Assembly: GCA_002424545.1 (NCBI GenBank)
Contig: DIKL01000009.1
Location: forward strand, 1-41,578
DNA from: Syntrophaceae bacterium UBA5619
GTDB lineage: Bacteria; Desulfobacterota; Syntrophia; Syntrophales; UBA5619
DNA length: 41,578 nt
Direction of reading: 5' to 3'
Positions 1-6,949 of the stretch are shown one piece after another; position 1 is the stretch's first letter; each line of letters starts with the position of its first letter. Made by a program: the position numbers and the translations under genes. The notes below the pieces were generated by a model, which searched no databases, was not told the origin of the DNA, and saw only the letters and a program-made list of their open reading frames with translations.

Positions 1-636
1 TATTTTCTTGATGGTGGATTATGGTAATCGCCACCCCTTGACGGGGGATGATTCCTCCTCTGATTTCCCTTGTGGCGTGGAGCCAAAAGGAAGTTGAAGA
101 AAAATCAAAAAAAGGCTGAGAATAGAAATGACGATTTTCATGGATTATATTCTATACGATATTGCTATGCATTCAAAGCGGTCAATTCGTTTGATCCTCA
201 GCGAACTGTCGGCATCAATGCTTCCGTCCTCCCCGGCTCAGAATCCGCACTTCGGCGGACGCTGAGGCAAGAGGAACTGCTTGTCCAATGAATTGGAAAA
301 CGAGGCGCAAGTCGCCCTTAAACAGAATATGCCTTCTTGTGCGCTGGGAGAGGCTCCAGAGGGTCTTACAGACACATAACTTCCCCGAGACGGGTCTACC
401 ATCGTCCGGAAGGGGATAGGTCGATTTCCAACCATCGGTCTGCAGCCCCAGAGCAAAAGTAGGGGTGTTTTGAAAGCTATTTACGCCGAGGAGAATGCTG
501 ATTGGTGAAACGCGTTACTTCATACAATAATGAATGATCAGGCATAATTGGTACCTCCGATGCCCAAGCATCTCTTTGTGATGAGCACTCCACCCGTCAA
601 AGTTTTCAGTTCTACAATGATTTTCGCGGGTCTTAT
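1..636. other. Region without a confident gene; possible decayed reading frame
   Basis: No intact gene is convincing here. On the plus strand one reading frame from about 260 to the TGA at 506-508 reads like a protein (acidic, Glu/Asn/Ala-rich, then a basic stretch) but is broken by a TAA at 377-379 and has no plausible start. Short open frames on both strands in the interval have no ribosome-binding site and no recognisable motif. The stretch may be the remnant of a mobile-element or other gene downstream of the radical SAM gene, which ends at 637. I could not identify the parent family. Confidence 0.3.
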
Positions 637-1761
637 TTACTGCGGGTCCACTGGGGAAACGCCGATCCTTCCGGAGAAATCGGTTTGCAGCCGTTTCCCG
701 CCCGCCGTCAGGAGGAGGGTTTGCCGGGGCAGGTCAGCGTCGGAAGCGATGCTGATCTCCTGCAAATGAAAGCGTTTCTTCAACGAGGTTATGTTTTCGT
801 TTTGTCGGCCTCGGAAACTCGAGTCATCCGCTGGGCAGACAGTGAAGCGGGGAGGGCAGCCAGCGGTACCGCGCTCCGAAGAGGAAAATCCGGGACTGCC
901 GTTCTTCACTGCCGCAGACGAAAGAAGGACGACGGCCATCTCCAGGAAGATGGCGGTTTCCACGAGTGAACGGAAAGCCGGGTGGAAAGGGCCGGCAACG
1001 ACGGCCCCCGGCTCTTCCAGCTCCCGCGTTGTTTGGAGGCCGAGGCGGATCACGGGAATCCCCGCACGCGCAAACGCTTTCAACGCATTCTTGCAAAGTT
1101 CAGTCGCCACCGGAAGGCTCAGCGGACTGTATTCTCCGCTTTGGAATTTTTCGGCGAGGGGGGTGTCCTTCAGAACGAGGGTCGGGTGAATCCGGACCAT
1201 ATCGGGCCTAAGGGCGATCGTTTTTTCCACGGTTGCGGCAAAACGGTCCGGGTTGTCTCCGGGCAGACCCACCATCAGGTGAATTCCCGTTTCCAGTTTT
1301 CTCTCTTTCAGAAGACGGACCGCCCGGGTTACATCGGCCGCCGTGTGGCCCCGTCGCGAACAGAGGAGCACTTTGTCATTCAGCGATTGTGCCCCCACCT
1401 CCACCGTTTTGACGCCGCGGGCCTTCAGGTCGTCGAGAAGTTCGGCGTCGATTCCATCGGGGCGGGTCGAGATCCGGATGCCGTCCACCATTCCGCCGCG
1501 GAGAAAGGGTTCGGAGAGGTCCAGCAGGCGCCGCTGTTCCTGTCGTTCCATGCCGGTAAAGGTTCCGCCGTAGAAGGCGATCTGATCGGGGTACTGTTTT
1601 CTGCTGCGACCTCTGCGGGATGTTTCCAGGTGCACGCGGACTTTCGCGGTGAATGCCTCTGCCGTGATGCCGCTCGGCTGGTGGCCCGCCGTCAGGCGCT
1701 CATTGCAGAAGACGCAGCGATGGGGGCAGCCTCGGTTCATCAGGAAAAAGGGGATGATCAT
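637..1761 (-). CDS. Elp3-like radical SAM protein (no acetyltransferase domain)
   Basis: A 374-residue radical SAM enzyme. The cluster motif CPHRCVFC lies at residues 12-19 (Cys12, Cys16, Cys19), followed by FYGGTFTG and a barrel region with GLPGDN typical of the Elp3/HemN-like branch. It lacks the C-terminal GNAT acetyltransferase domain of full-length Elp3. Homologues of this short form are often found next to rnc, as here. The substrate is not established; a tRNA or other RNA modification role is only inferred from the family. The ATG at 1759-1761 overlaps the rnc stop, so the two are translationally coupled, and the gene is last in the mtaB-rnc cluster. Confidence 0.8.
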   Translation of the reverse strand: MIIPFFLMNRGCPHRCVFCNERLTAGHQPSGITAEAFTAKVRVHLETSRRGRSRKQYPDQIAFYGGTFTGMERQEQRRLLDLSEPFLRGGMVDGIRISTRPDGIDAELLDDLKARGVKTVEVGAQSLNDKVLLCSRRGHTAADVTRAVRLLKERKLETGIHLMVGLPGDNPDRFAATVEKTIALRPDMVRIHPTLVLKDTPLAEKFQSGEYSPLSLPVATELCKNALKAFARAGIPVIRLGLQTTRELEEPGAVVAGPFHPAFRSLVETAIFLEMAVVLLSSAAVKNGSPGFSSSERGTAGCPPRFTVCPADDSSFRGRQNENITSLKKRFHLQEISIASDADLPRQTLLLTAGGKRLQTDFSGRIGVSPVDPQ

Positions 1762-2468
1762 TTGACCTTCCGGAGCTCCTCCAACGCGATCCTGGCAGCC
1801 TGCTGTTCCGCCTCTTTCTTGCTCTTCCCCGTTCCCGTTGCGATCACCTTTTCACCGATCATCAGGTTCGTCTCAAAACGCTTATCGTGATCCGGTCCGG
1901 TTTCGGAGATCACCACGTAGCGGGGCGTCTCCCGGTAGAGAAGCTGGCTTGCCTCCTGAACAGCGGTTTTATAATCCCGATAGACCTCGGAGAGATTACC
2001 AGCCTCGATGAGCGGTCCGAAGAGCCGAGCGATAAAGGCGGCGGTTCGGTCGTATCCGCCGTCGAGGTGCATCGCGGCGATGATGGATTCGAAGGCATTC
2101 GCCAGCAGCGACGGTTTCATCCGGCCGCCGGAACTTTCTTCTCCCTTCCCGAGCAGAAGATATTCTCCGATTTTGAATCGGCGCGCCAGTTCGGCGAGCG
2201 GCTGCTCGTTGACGACGGATGCCCTCAATTTGGAGAGCTGTCCCTCGGCATGGTCGGGGAATTTCCGGATCAGCATGTCGCTGACGGTCAGCTCCAGTAC
2301 CGCGTCCCCCAGAAACTCCAGCCGTTCGTTGTCTCTGCAGGCAGGGGCATCGGTCTCGTTGACGAACGAGCGGTGCGTCAGCGCATTGTCCAGCAACCCA
2401 ATATCCGAGAAATGCCAGCCGAGCTCTTTTTCCAACGCGATCAAGGTCCGAATCCGTTCCTCATTCAT
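1758..2468 (-). CDS. rnc: Ribonuclease III
   Basis: Double-strand-specific endoribonuclease that processes rRNA precursors and structured mRNAs in the cytoplasm. The RNase III signature NERLEFLGDAVLE is at about residues 47-59 and supplies the Mg-binding acidic residues. A C-terminal double-stranded RNA-binding domain follows (about 165-232, ending with GKSKKEAEQQAA). I start at the ATG at 2468 (MNEERIR, 236 residues), the usual family length; an in-frame ATG at 2522 would add 18 non-conserved residues and overlap mtaB. It sits 37 nt after mtaB and overlaps the following radical SAM gene by 4 nt. Confidence 0.95.
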   Translation of the reverse strand: MNEERIRTLIALEKELGWHFSDIGLLDNALTHRSFVNETDAPACRDNERLEFLGDAVLELTVSDMLIRKFPDHAEGQLSKLRASVVNEQPLAELARRFKIGEYLLLGKGEESSGGRMKPSLLANAFESIIAAMHLDGGYDRTAAFIARLFGPLIEAGNLSEVYRDYKTAVQEASQLLYRETPRYVVISETGPDHDKRFETNLMIGEKVIATGTGKSKKEAEQQAARIALEELRKVK

Positions 2469-2505
2469 GGTCTTTTTCCGAAAGTTCAAAAACGGCGCCA
2501 TCCCG

Positions 2506-3891
2506 TCATTTGGGGATGACATCGGCGATCAGGCGTCCCTCATGAAACCGTTCAGGCATGACCCGGGCGATCTGGTTGGCGGGTACACGACTGCGGATGG
2601 CCACGGGGATGTAGTTGTCGGAAAATCCGATCGGGAATCCGGTTATTTTATCAGTCCTGTCCTCGACAAGAACGTGCAGCGGCATGCCGATGAACTGTTC
2701 GGCAAATTTCCGTCTTTTGACCGTCCCGACCGCCCGGAGCCGCTCCGTACGTCGCTTTTTCTCTTCCTCCGGGACCTGTCCGGACATCGTCGCCGCGGGT
2801 GTTCCCGGGCGCCGGGAGTAGGGAAAGACGTGAAGGTACGCGATGGGGGTCTCCTCGATCAGATGCAGCGTATCGTCAAAGGCTTCTTCCGTTTCGCCGG
2901 GGAAGCCCGCCATCACGTCGATTCCGACGGCGACGCCGGGGACGGCCTCATGAATCCTTCGCAAGAGGTCCCGGAAGAAGGCCGCGTCATAGTTCCGGCG
3001 CATTGCGGCGAGAATCCCGTCGTTGCCGCTCTGGAGGGGAATATGGAGGTGGTGGCAGACCGTTCCGGACCGGCCGAGGAGGCAAATAAGGGAATCGGTG
3101 ACCTCTTGCGGTTCGACGGAACTCAGGCGGAGGCGTTTTACGGTCCCTCCTTCGACGATCTTCCGAACGAGCGTCGCCAGATCCGTTTGCGGCAGAAGAT
3201 CGCGACCCCAGGCGCCCAGATGGATCCCGGTGAGGACGAACTCACGGTAGCCGGTTTGGGCGAGGGCGGTGATGCGTTCTTCGACCTCCGCCGGGGGGAG
3301 ACTCCGGTTTGTCCCTCGCACGTAGGGGACGATGCAGTAGCTGCAAAAGGCGTCGCAGCCATCCTGGATCTTCAGAAAGGCCCTGGTGTGTTCGGGAAAG
3401 GCGGTCGCTTCCAGACGGGAAAACGCCCGTGCCTTGCGGATGTCGCCGACCCGGATCAGCGGCCCGCCAGCCGTCATTTCCCGGAGGATGTCGGAAATTT
3501 GCTCCTTCTCCGCGGTTCCGGCGATGAAGCGGACGCCGGGGATCCGGGCGATCTCCTCCGGCGCTCTTTGTGCGTAACAGCCGGTGACGAGAACGGCCGC
3601 CTCCGGGTTCCTTCGGGTTGCCCGGCGGATGAGCTGGCGCGACTGGGAATCCGTACTGCCGGTGACCGTGCAGGTGTTGATGACATAACAATCCGCCGCT
3701 TCGGCAAACGGGACCAGGGTCATGCCGCTTGCGGCGAGCCCCTCTGCGATCCCCGCCGATTCGCATTGGTTGACCTTGCAGCCCAACGTCGCGAAGGCGA
3801 TCCTGAGCCCCGACAGCCTTCCTTTCGAATCGATATCCTCCTTCACTGTCGCCATTTCTGTCCCGGTTTCCTGTCGTATTCTTACGGGCAT
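2506..3891 (-). CDS. mtaB: tRNA threonylcarbamoyladenosine (t6A37) methylthiotransferase MtaB
   Basis: Radical SAM methylthiotransferase that converts t6A37 to ms2t6A37 in ANN-decoding tRNAs. The N-terminal MTTase domain binds a [4Fe-4S] cluster through Cys38 (TLGCKVNQ), Cys74 (NTCTVT) and Cys105. The radical SAM cluster motif CDAFCSYC is at Cys179/Cys183/Cys186, and a C-terminal TRAM-like region follows. TLGCKVNQ and the length (461) favour MtaB over MiaB or RimO. The start is uncertain: the first ATG (3891) lacks a good Shine-Dalgarno sequence, and the internal ATG at 3855 (MATVKED) is a plausible alternative because conservation begins after it. It is first in a minus-strand cluster with rnc and a radical SAM gene. 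Confidence 0.92.
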   Translation of the reverse strand: MPVRIRQETGTEMATVKEDIDSKGRLSGLRIAFATLGCKVNQCESAGIAEGLAASGMTLVPFAEAADCYVINTCTVTGSTDSQSRQLIRRATRRNPEAAVLVTGCYAQRAPEEIARIPGVRFIAGTAEKEQISDILREMTAGGPLIRVGDIRKARAFSRLEATAFPEHTRAFLKIQDGCDAFCSYCIVPYVRGTNRSLPPAEVEERITALAQTGYREFVLTGIHLGAWGRDLLPQTDLATLVRKIVEGGTVKRLRLSSVEPQEVTDSLICLLGRSGTVCHHLHIPLQSGNDGILAAMRRNYDAAFFRDLLRRIHEAVPGVAVGIDVMAGFPGETEEAFDDTLHLIEETPIAYLHVFPYSRRPGTPAATMSGQVPEEEKKRRTERLRAVGTVKRRKFAEQFIGMPLHVLVEDRTDKITGFPIGFSDNYIPVAIRSRVPANQIARVMPERFHEGRLIADVIPK

Positions 3892-3986
3892 CTAAACGTT
3901 GGGAAACCGGTTTGTCAAGGCAAAGGATTTCTGGCCTTTCTTTCCGATCTTCGATAAAATGATGGGCACATCGGGGGAGGTGAACC

Positions 3987-4439
3987 ATGGAAGGGATCGT
4001 TCGTGCCGCAACCGAGGAACCGTTTCTCGCAATAGGGGTCTGTCTTGTCGCCCTGCTGCTCCTCTATTTTTTCTTCAAAAGGCTCATCAAGTTCCTGTTG
4101 ATCGTGGTTCTGATCGCCATTCTGATCGGCGGCTACTTCTACTTTGAACATCCGGAATCCCGCCCGGCAACCCTGAAGGATGCCGTGGAGAGCGCCCGAA
4201 ACGAGGCCGCCCGGGCACTGGACCAAGGGCAGGAAGCCTACCGGAAGGGCAAAGAATTGGTCGGCAAGGGGAACGGATTGTATGACAAGGTCAAGGAGCT
4301 CATCGAACAGGCGAAAGCCTTTCTCGACAAGGAGATCGATCGGGGAAAGGAGGATGTGAAAAGGGAGAAGGGCAACGCCGGTCCGGTCAAAAAGCCTCTC
4401 GAGAAAAATCCCAAAACCGGCGACGGTCGAAGAGTCTGA
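3987..4439 (+). CDS. Small membrane-anchored protein with a charged helical tail
   Basis: I do not recognise the family. The 150-residue protein has two closely spaced hydrophobic segments (about residues 14-30 and 34-53, joined by KRLIK). A long charged helix of Ala, Glu, Lys and Gln follows (about 60-115) that could form a coiled coil or amphipathic helix, then a Lys/Pro-rich tail. This suggests an inner-membrane protein with a long cytoplasmic or periplasmic helix. The start ATG has a GGGGAGGTGAACC ribosome-binding site. It is the last host gene before the left attachment repeat and converges with the ancestral ferredoxin gene. Confidence 0.7.
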   Translation: MEGIVRAATEEPFLAIGVCLVALLLLYFFFKRLIKFLLIVVLIAILIGGYFYFEHPESRPATLKDAVESARNEAARALDQGQEAYRKGKELVGKGNGLYDKVKELIEQAKAFLDKEIDRGKEDVKREKGNAGPVKKPLEKNPKTGDGRRV

Positions 4440-4696
4440 CGGTTCCGAAAACCGCGATTGTTGCCGGACCATCCTGCATGGATCTGCGATTTGGGGAGGC
4501 TAAAAGAGATTGACCTCCATCGCCCGGGCCGGGCATGCCGAGACGCAGAGCTCACAAGTGCTAAGGCTATAAAATGATTGAAAAGAAATATAAAACATGG
4601 TAAAAGAACAACTAAGAAATACGGGATATTTCGGGATGTAACTTTTTACCGAGTTTTACCATTATGCGGGGTCTTTTGGGGTGATGCGGTCACAAA
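4440..4696. other. Left junction region of the integrated element
   Basis: This gene-free interval holds the host remainder (4440-4501), the left attachment repeat (4502-4556) and AT-rich element DNA (4557-4696). The AT-rich part contains ATGGTAAAA at 4597-4605 and its inverted match TTTTACCAT at 4654-4662, plus another TTTTACC at 4644-4650. Such clustered repeats beside an attachment core are what integrase or excisionase arm sites look like, but no binding is shown. Confidence 0.5.
4502..4556. repeat. Left attachment repeat
   Basis: This 55-bp segment is identical to 18533-18587. Read on the minus strand it encodes the last 18 codons of the host NIL-domain ferredoxin, ending with a TAG stop (complement at 4500-4502). 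The intact gene at the right junction uses TGA instead. This copy is therefore the severed 3' end of the ancestral gene, left behind by integration. Confidence 0.92.
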
Positions 4697-4703
4697 ATGG
4701 TCA
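4687..4703. repeat. Left copy of a 17-bp subterminal repeat (GGTCACAAAA type)
   Basis: CGGTCACAAAATGGTCA here is identical to 18456-18472, about 130 bp inside the left core repeat. The unit GGTCACAAAA is followed by T and a second GGTCA. Matching subterminal repeats near both ends of a tyrosine-integrase element are candidate arm-type integrase sites. The repeat overlaps the putative ATG of the next gene, which adds doubt about that start. Confidence 0.55.
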
Positions 4704-5941
4704 ATGAGGGGATAGGTTTCGCGAACCGACAAGCCGGTTATCCTGGCCGGTTTCCCCGCATTTTAACAACAGGCCGCGACAGGTGGCGGGTATTGATTTA
4801 TATTCCAGAAGCACAAAGACTGATTAATAACTTATTTCCCGAATATCTTGCGGGTAAGCTCGAGAGAGCTAAAAGGCATGATGACTATGTTAAGCTTCTT
4901 AAAGCTCTGAATGATACGATTCGTGAGGCGCGACGTGATCGATCCAGAAAGCTGCCTCTCAGGAAATATCCTGACGATTTGCAATTCCCAGACGATTTTC
5001 TTTCGCACCATTTCAGGCCACTACTGAAAAAAATAGTTTTTCATTTACTTTCTATATTCCCCAAACTCTGGAAGCAAGCAATCCAAGAACAAAAAGTAAT
5101 GGAGCGAGAAAAAAAAGAGAGTGTAAGAATTGAGGATACAACGATATTCAAGGAGTGGGCTGGGAATGCTGAGTTAGTGTTCAGGGATATTATTCTCGGA
5201 CCAAAGAGTAACAAAGATATGACAGGTGAAGTAAAATACCTTACGGGCGCTTCCCTTCGATCGGATTCATATAAAGCAAAATTGTTAGGACAAAGCAAAA
5301 AAGCAAACAAAGAAAATTTTCATTTGCGCTTCGTTGCGGCCACATTTGAATCAATGGAGGTAGCAGATGAAATATCACGAACATATAAAGCCTATTCGCC
5401 GAAACAGAACCCTTATTTCGATGAGCCTCAGTATTATGACCCTGATTATAAAAATCCGGAGTGGCGGGATCTTCTTCATACTCGAGATATAGCGATGGTG
5501 GCGTTCGAAAGTTGGCGAACCGGGGAATACCCGGAAATAAAAACAGAAAACGATTGTTTGACTAGGATTCAATCCCGGTTTACCAATGAGATTACTCTCG
5601 ATGAATTGGATAAACAGATTAAATCATTTGAAATTGCGGCTGATGAAAATCCACCGAATTTCATTTTGCATATACGAGGAACAGGTAAACAAAAGCAGCA
5701 AGGGGTTGTCTATGAAAGATTGCGTCAGTTGCAATATTGGCACATAAAGAACTGGAAAGGCGTTCAGCGAGACATTGAAATCCAGAGTATATTGATGGGC
5801 GATAAAGTTTCTGAAGCTGAAGATGAATTGCCCGAGACAATAGATGACGACCGTAATGTTTCTGCAAAAGATAGTTTTCCCCATAACGGTTTGTGGCGTG
5901 ATGAAGAGGCAAAACAAAATAGGAAGGTGATTCACAAGTAG
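4697..5941 (+). CDS. Hypothetical protein, AT-rich element gene beside the left end
   Basis: I do not recognise this 414-residue protein. It is soluble-looking, charged and rich in Lys, Arg, Asp and Glu, with no clear membrane segment, nucleotide-binding loop or metal motif; the middle holds a Tyr/Pro-rich stretch (PYFDEPQYYDPDYKNPEW) and the C-terminus is acidic. The DNA is clearly more AT-rich than both the host and the rest of the element, which suggests a separate origin. The start is uncertain: the ATG at 4697 lies in a repeat, while the in-frame TTG at 4793 has AGGTGG upstream and begins just before the region that reads like a folded domain. Its position next to the attachment site is typical of cargo genes. 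Confidence 0.65.
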   Translation: MVNEGIGFANRQAGYPGRFPRILTTGRDRWRVLIYIPEAQRLINNLFPEYLAGKLERAKRHDDYVKLLKALNDTIREARRDRSRKLPLRKYPDDLQFPDDFLSHHFRPLLKKIVFHLLSIFPKLWKQAIQEQKVMEREKKESVRIEDTTIFKEWAGNAELVFRDIILGPKSNKDMTGEVKYLTGASLRSDSYKAKLLGQSKKANKENFHLRFVAATFESMEVADEISRTYKAYSPKQNPYFDEPQYYDPDYKNPEWRDLLHTRDIAMVAFESWRTGEYPEIKTENDCLTRIQSRFTNEITLDELDKQIKSFEIAADENPPNFILHIRGTGKQKQQGVVYERLRQLQYWHIKNWKGVQRDIEIQSILMGDKVSEAEDELPETIDDDRNVSAKDSFPHNGLWRDEEAKQNRKVIHK

Positions 5942-5974
5942 AATTTCCTAAAGATCAAATATTGATCGCAATCA

Positions 5975-6012
5975 AAAAACCCCCCTGCGGAGCATGTCTC
6001 AGGGGGGTTTTT
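5975..6012. terminator. Bidirectional intrinsic terminator
   Basis: A perfect 13-bp inverted repeat: AAAAACCCCCCTG at 5975-5987 and CAGGGGGGTTTTT at 6000-6012, with a 12-nt loop. The G/C core is flanked by an A run on one side and a T run on the other, so it can terminate transcription in both directions. It lies just after the stop of the AT-rich gene and separates it from the replication operon. Confidence 0.85.
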
Positions 6013-6056
6013 CTATGTGGTGGGTGGAAGGGGTAGAAAATTTGGGGAGGGAAAAT

Positions 6057-6257
6057 ATGGAAATGACAAGGAAGGATAAAATGTTTGCAGGCCTTAAAAA
6101 GGATTATCTCGAAAGAAAAATCTTCCTCAAACGCCAGTTGATTCTCATAACCGAGAAAGAGATTGAGGCCATTGAGCGGGATTTACAGGGGAATAAGTAT
6201 CAACGGGAAGGTTTGGGAAACTTGGAGGCAAAAATATGCAAGACATTACAGAATTAA
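6057..6257 (+). CDS. Small hypothetical protein, first gene of the element's replication operon
   Basis: A 66-residue, highly charged, probably helical protein (Lys/Glu-rich). I chose the ATG at 6057 because GGGGAGGG lies just upstream; an in-frame ATG at 5994 would begin inside the terminator loop. The 3' end overlaps the next gene by 22 nt. No function can be assigned. Confidence 0.6.
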   Translation: MEMTRKDKMFAGLKKDYLERKIFLKRQLILITEKEIEAIERDLQGNKYQREGLGNLEAKICKTLQN

Positions 6258-6433
6258 AAGACATCAGCACAATGGCGAAAATCCTGAGCGTACCCGTTTC
6301 GCGGCTTTACTCCGAGACGCGGCGAAAGGGGCTGGACACCATTCCGATGGTGCGGATCGGAAAATATTGCAGATTTTTTCCTCCTGCGGTCATCGCCTAT
6401 TTCCAGAGACAGACCAACGAGGCGAATCAATGA
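6236..6433 (+). CDS. HTH_17/excisionase-like DNA-binding protein
   Basis: A 65-residue protein with the winged-helix/MerR-like layout of HTH_17 proteins: DISTMAKILSVPVSRLYSETRRKG forms the helix-turn-helix, and IPMVRIGKYCRFFPPAVIAYFQ is the typical wing and 'R-dxLxxyl' tail. Members bind DNA as small regulators or recombination directionality factors (excisionases) of mobile elements. Here it is early in the operon at the opposite end from integrase, so either an excisionase or an operon regulator fits. It overlaps the next gene by ATGA. Confidence 0.75.
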   Translation: MQDITELKDISTMAKILSVPVSRLYSETRRKGLDTIPMVRIGKYCRFFPPAVIAYFQRQTNEANQ

Positions 6434-6573
6434 CACCCCGCGAGGAGCTCAATCGGAAGGCCCTGCTTCACGACCAGGCGGCGGGACTTCTCCGGCAGGA
6501 TGCTGACTGCCATGAACCAGAAGCAAAACGGCTGCGGGAAGAAGCGGCGCACTTAAAGGAGCCAGAGCCATGA
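6430..6573 (+). CDS. 47-residue hypothetical protein
   Basis: A short, charged, helical protein starting MTPREELNRK and ending LKEPEP. Its ATG overlaps the stop of the HTH gene (ATGA) and its own stop overlaps the ATG of the next gene in the same way. This coupling on both sides is the main evidence that it is translated. No function is apparent. Confidence 0.55.
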   Translation: MTPREELNRKALLHDQAAGLLRQDADCHEPEAKRLREEAAHLKEPEP

Positions 6574-6713
6574 GAGAGCATTTATCGATCCTCAAACGGA
6601 TACCATTGAAATTTAAGCTGCGGCTGCTTGAAAAGAAAATTGACAGGGGATGGAACCGCGATCTTTCACTTCGGATTGATGCAGCCCTGGCCGCTTTGGA
6701 GAAAAGTCAATGA
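6570..6713 (+). CDS. 47-residue basic hypothetical protein
   Basis: A short, basic, Leu-rich protein (MREHLSILKRIPLKFKLRLL, then an acidic-basic helix ending LAALEKSQ). It is joined by ATGA overlaps to the genes on both sides. The first half could be an amphipathic helix. No function is apparent. Confidence 0.5.
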   Translation: MREHLSILKRIPLKFKLRLLEKKIDRGWNRDLSLRIDAALAALEKSQ

Positions 6714-6949
6714 AGGTAGAAGACCTAAAAAGTCCTCAACAAGGCGACCATTGCCTTCTTTGCGGCGGGTCTCCTGTGGTCATCGGGATCTTCACGCCGA
6801 GCGATCCGATCCAGTGGGGCGCACCAACTGGCAAGGTCCGGTTGATCCGTTACTGCTTATGCTCAAAATGTCAAGGAAGCCCGGACACACCGGAGAAAGT
6901 GGAGAAGATCATCCGTGTGGAACTGGCCGGAGGTGTCATCCATGAGTAA
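6710..6949 (+). CDS. Small zinc-ribbon-like protein
   Basis: A 79-residue protein with two CxxC knuckles (CLLCGG near residue 15 and CLCSKC near residue 49), the pattern of a small zinc ribbon. Such proteins in phage replication operons often bind nucleic acid or protein partners, but no specific role can be read here. It starts in an ATGA overlap and its last 8 nt overlap the start of the primase gene. Confidence 0.6.
   Translation: MKVEDLKSPQQGDHCLLCGGSPVVIGIFTPSDPIQWGAPTGKVRLIRYCLCSKCQGSPDTPEKVEKIIRVELAGGVIHE

Noticed and set aside
2008..3957. Long 649-residue open frame on the plus strand over mtaB and rnc
   Set aside because: It is antisense to two well-supported genes with conserved motifs and arises from high GC at third positions.
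5994..6056. ATG start at 5994 for the first small operon gene
   Set aside because: It lies inside the terminator loop; the ATG at 6057 follows GGGGAGGG.
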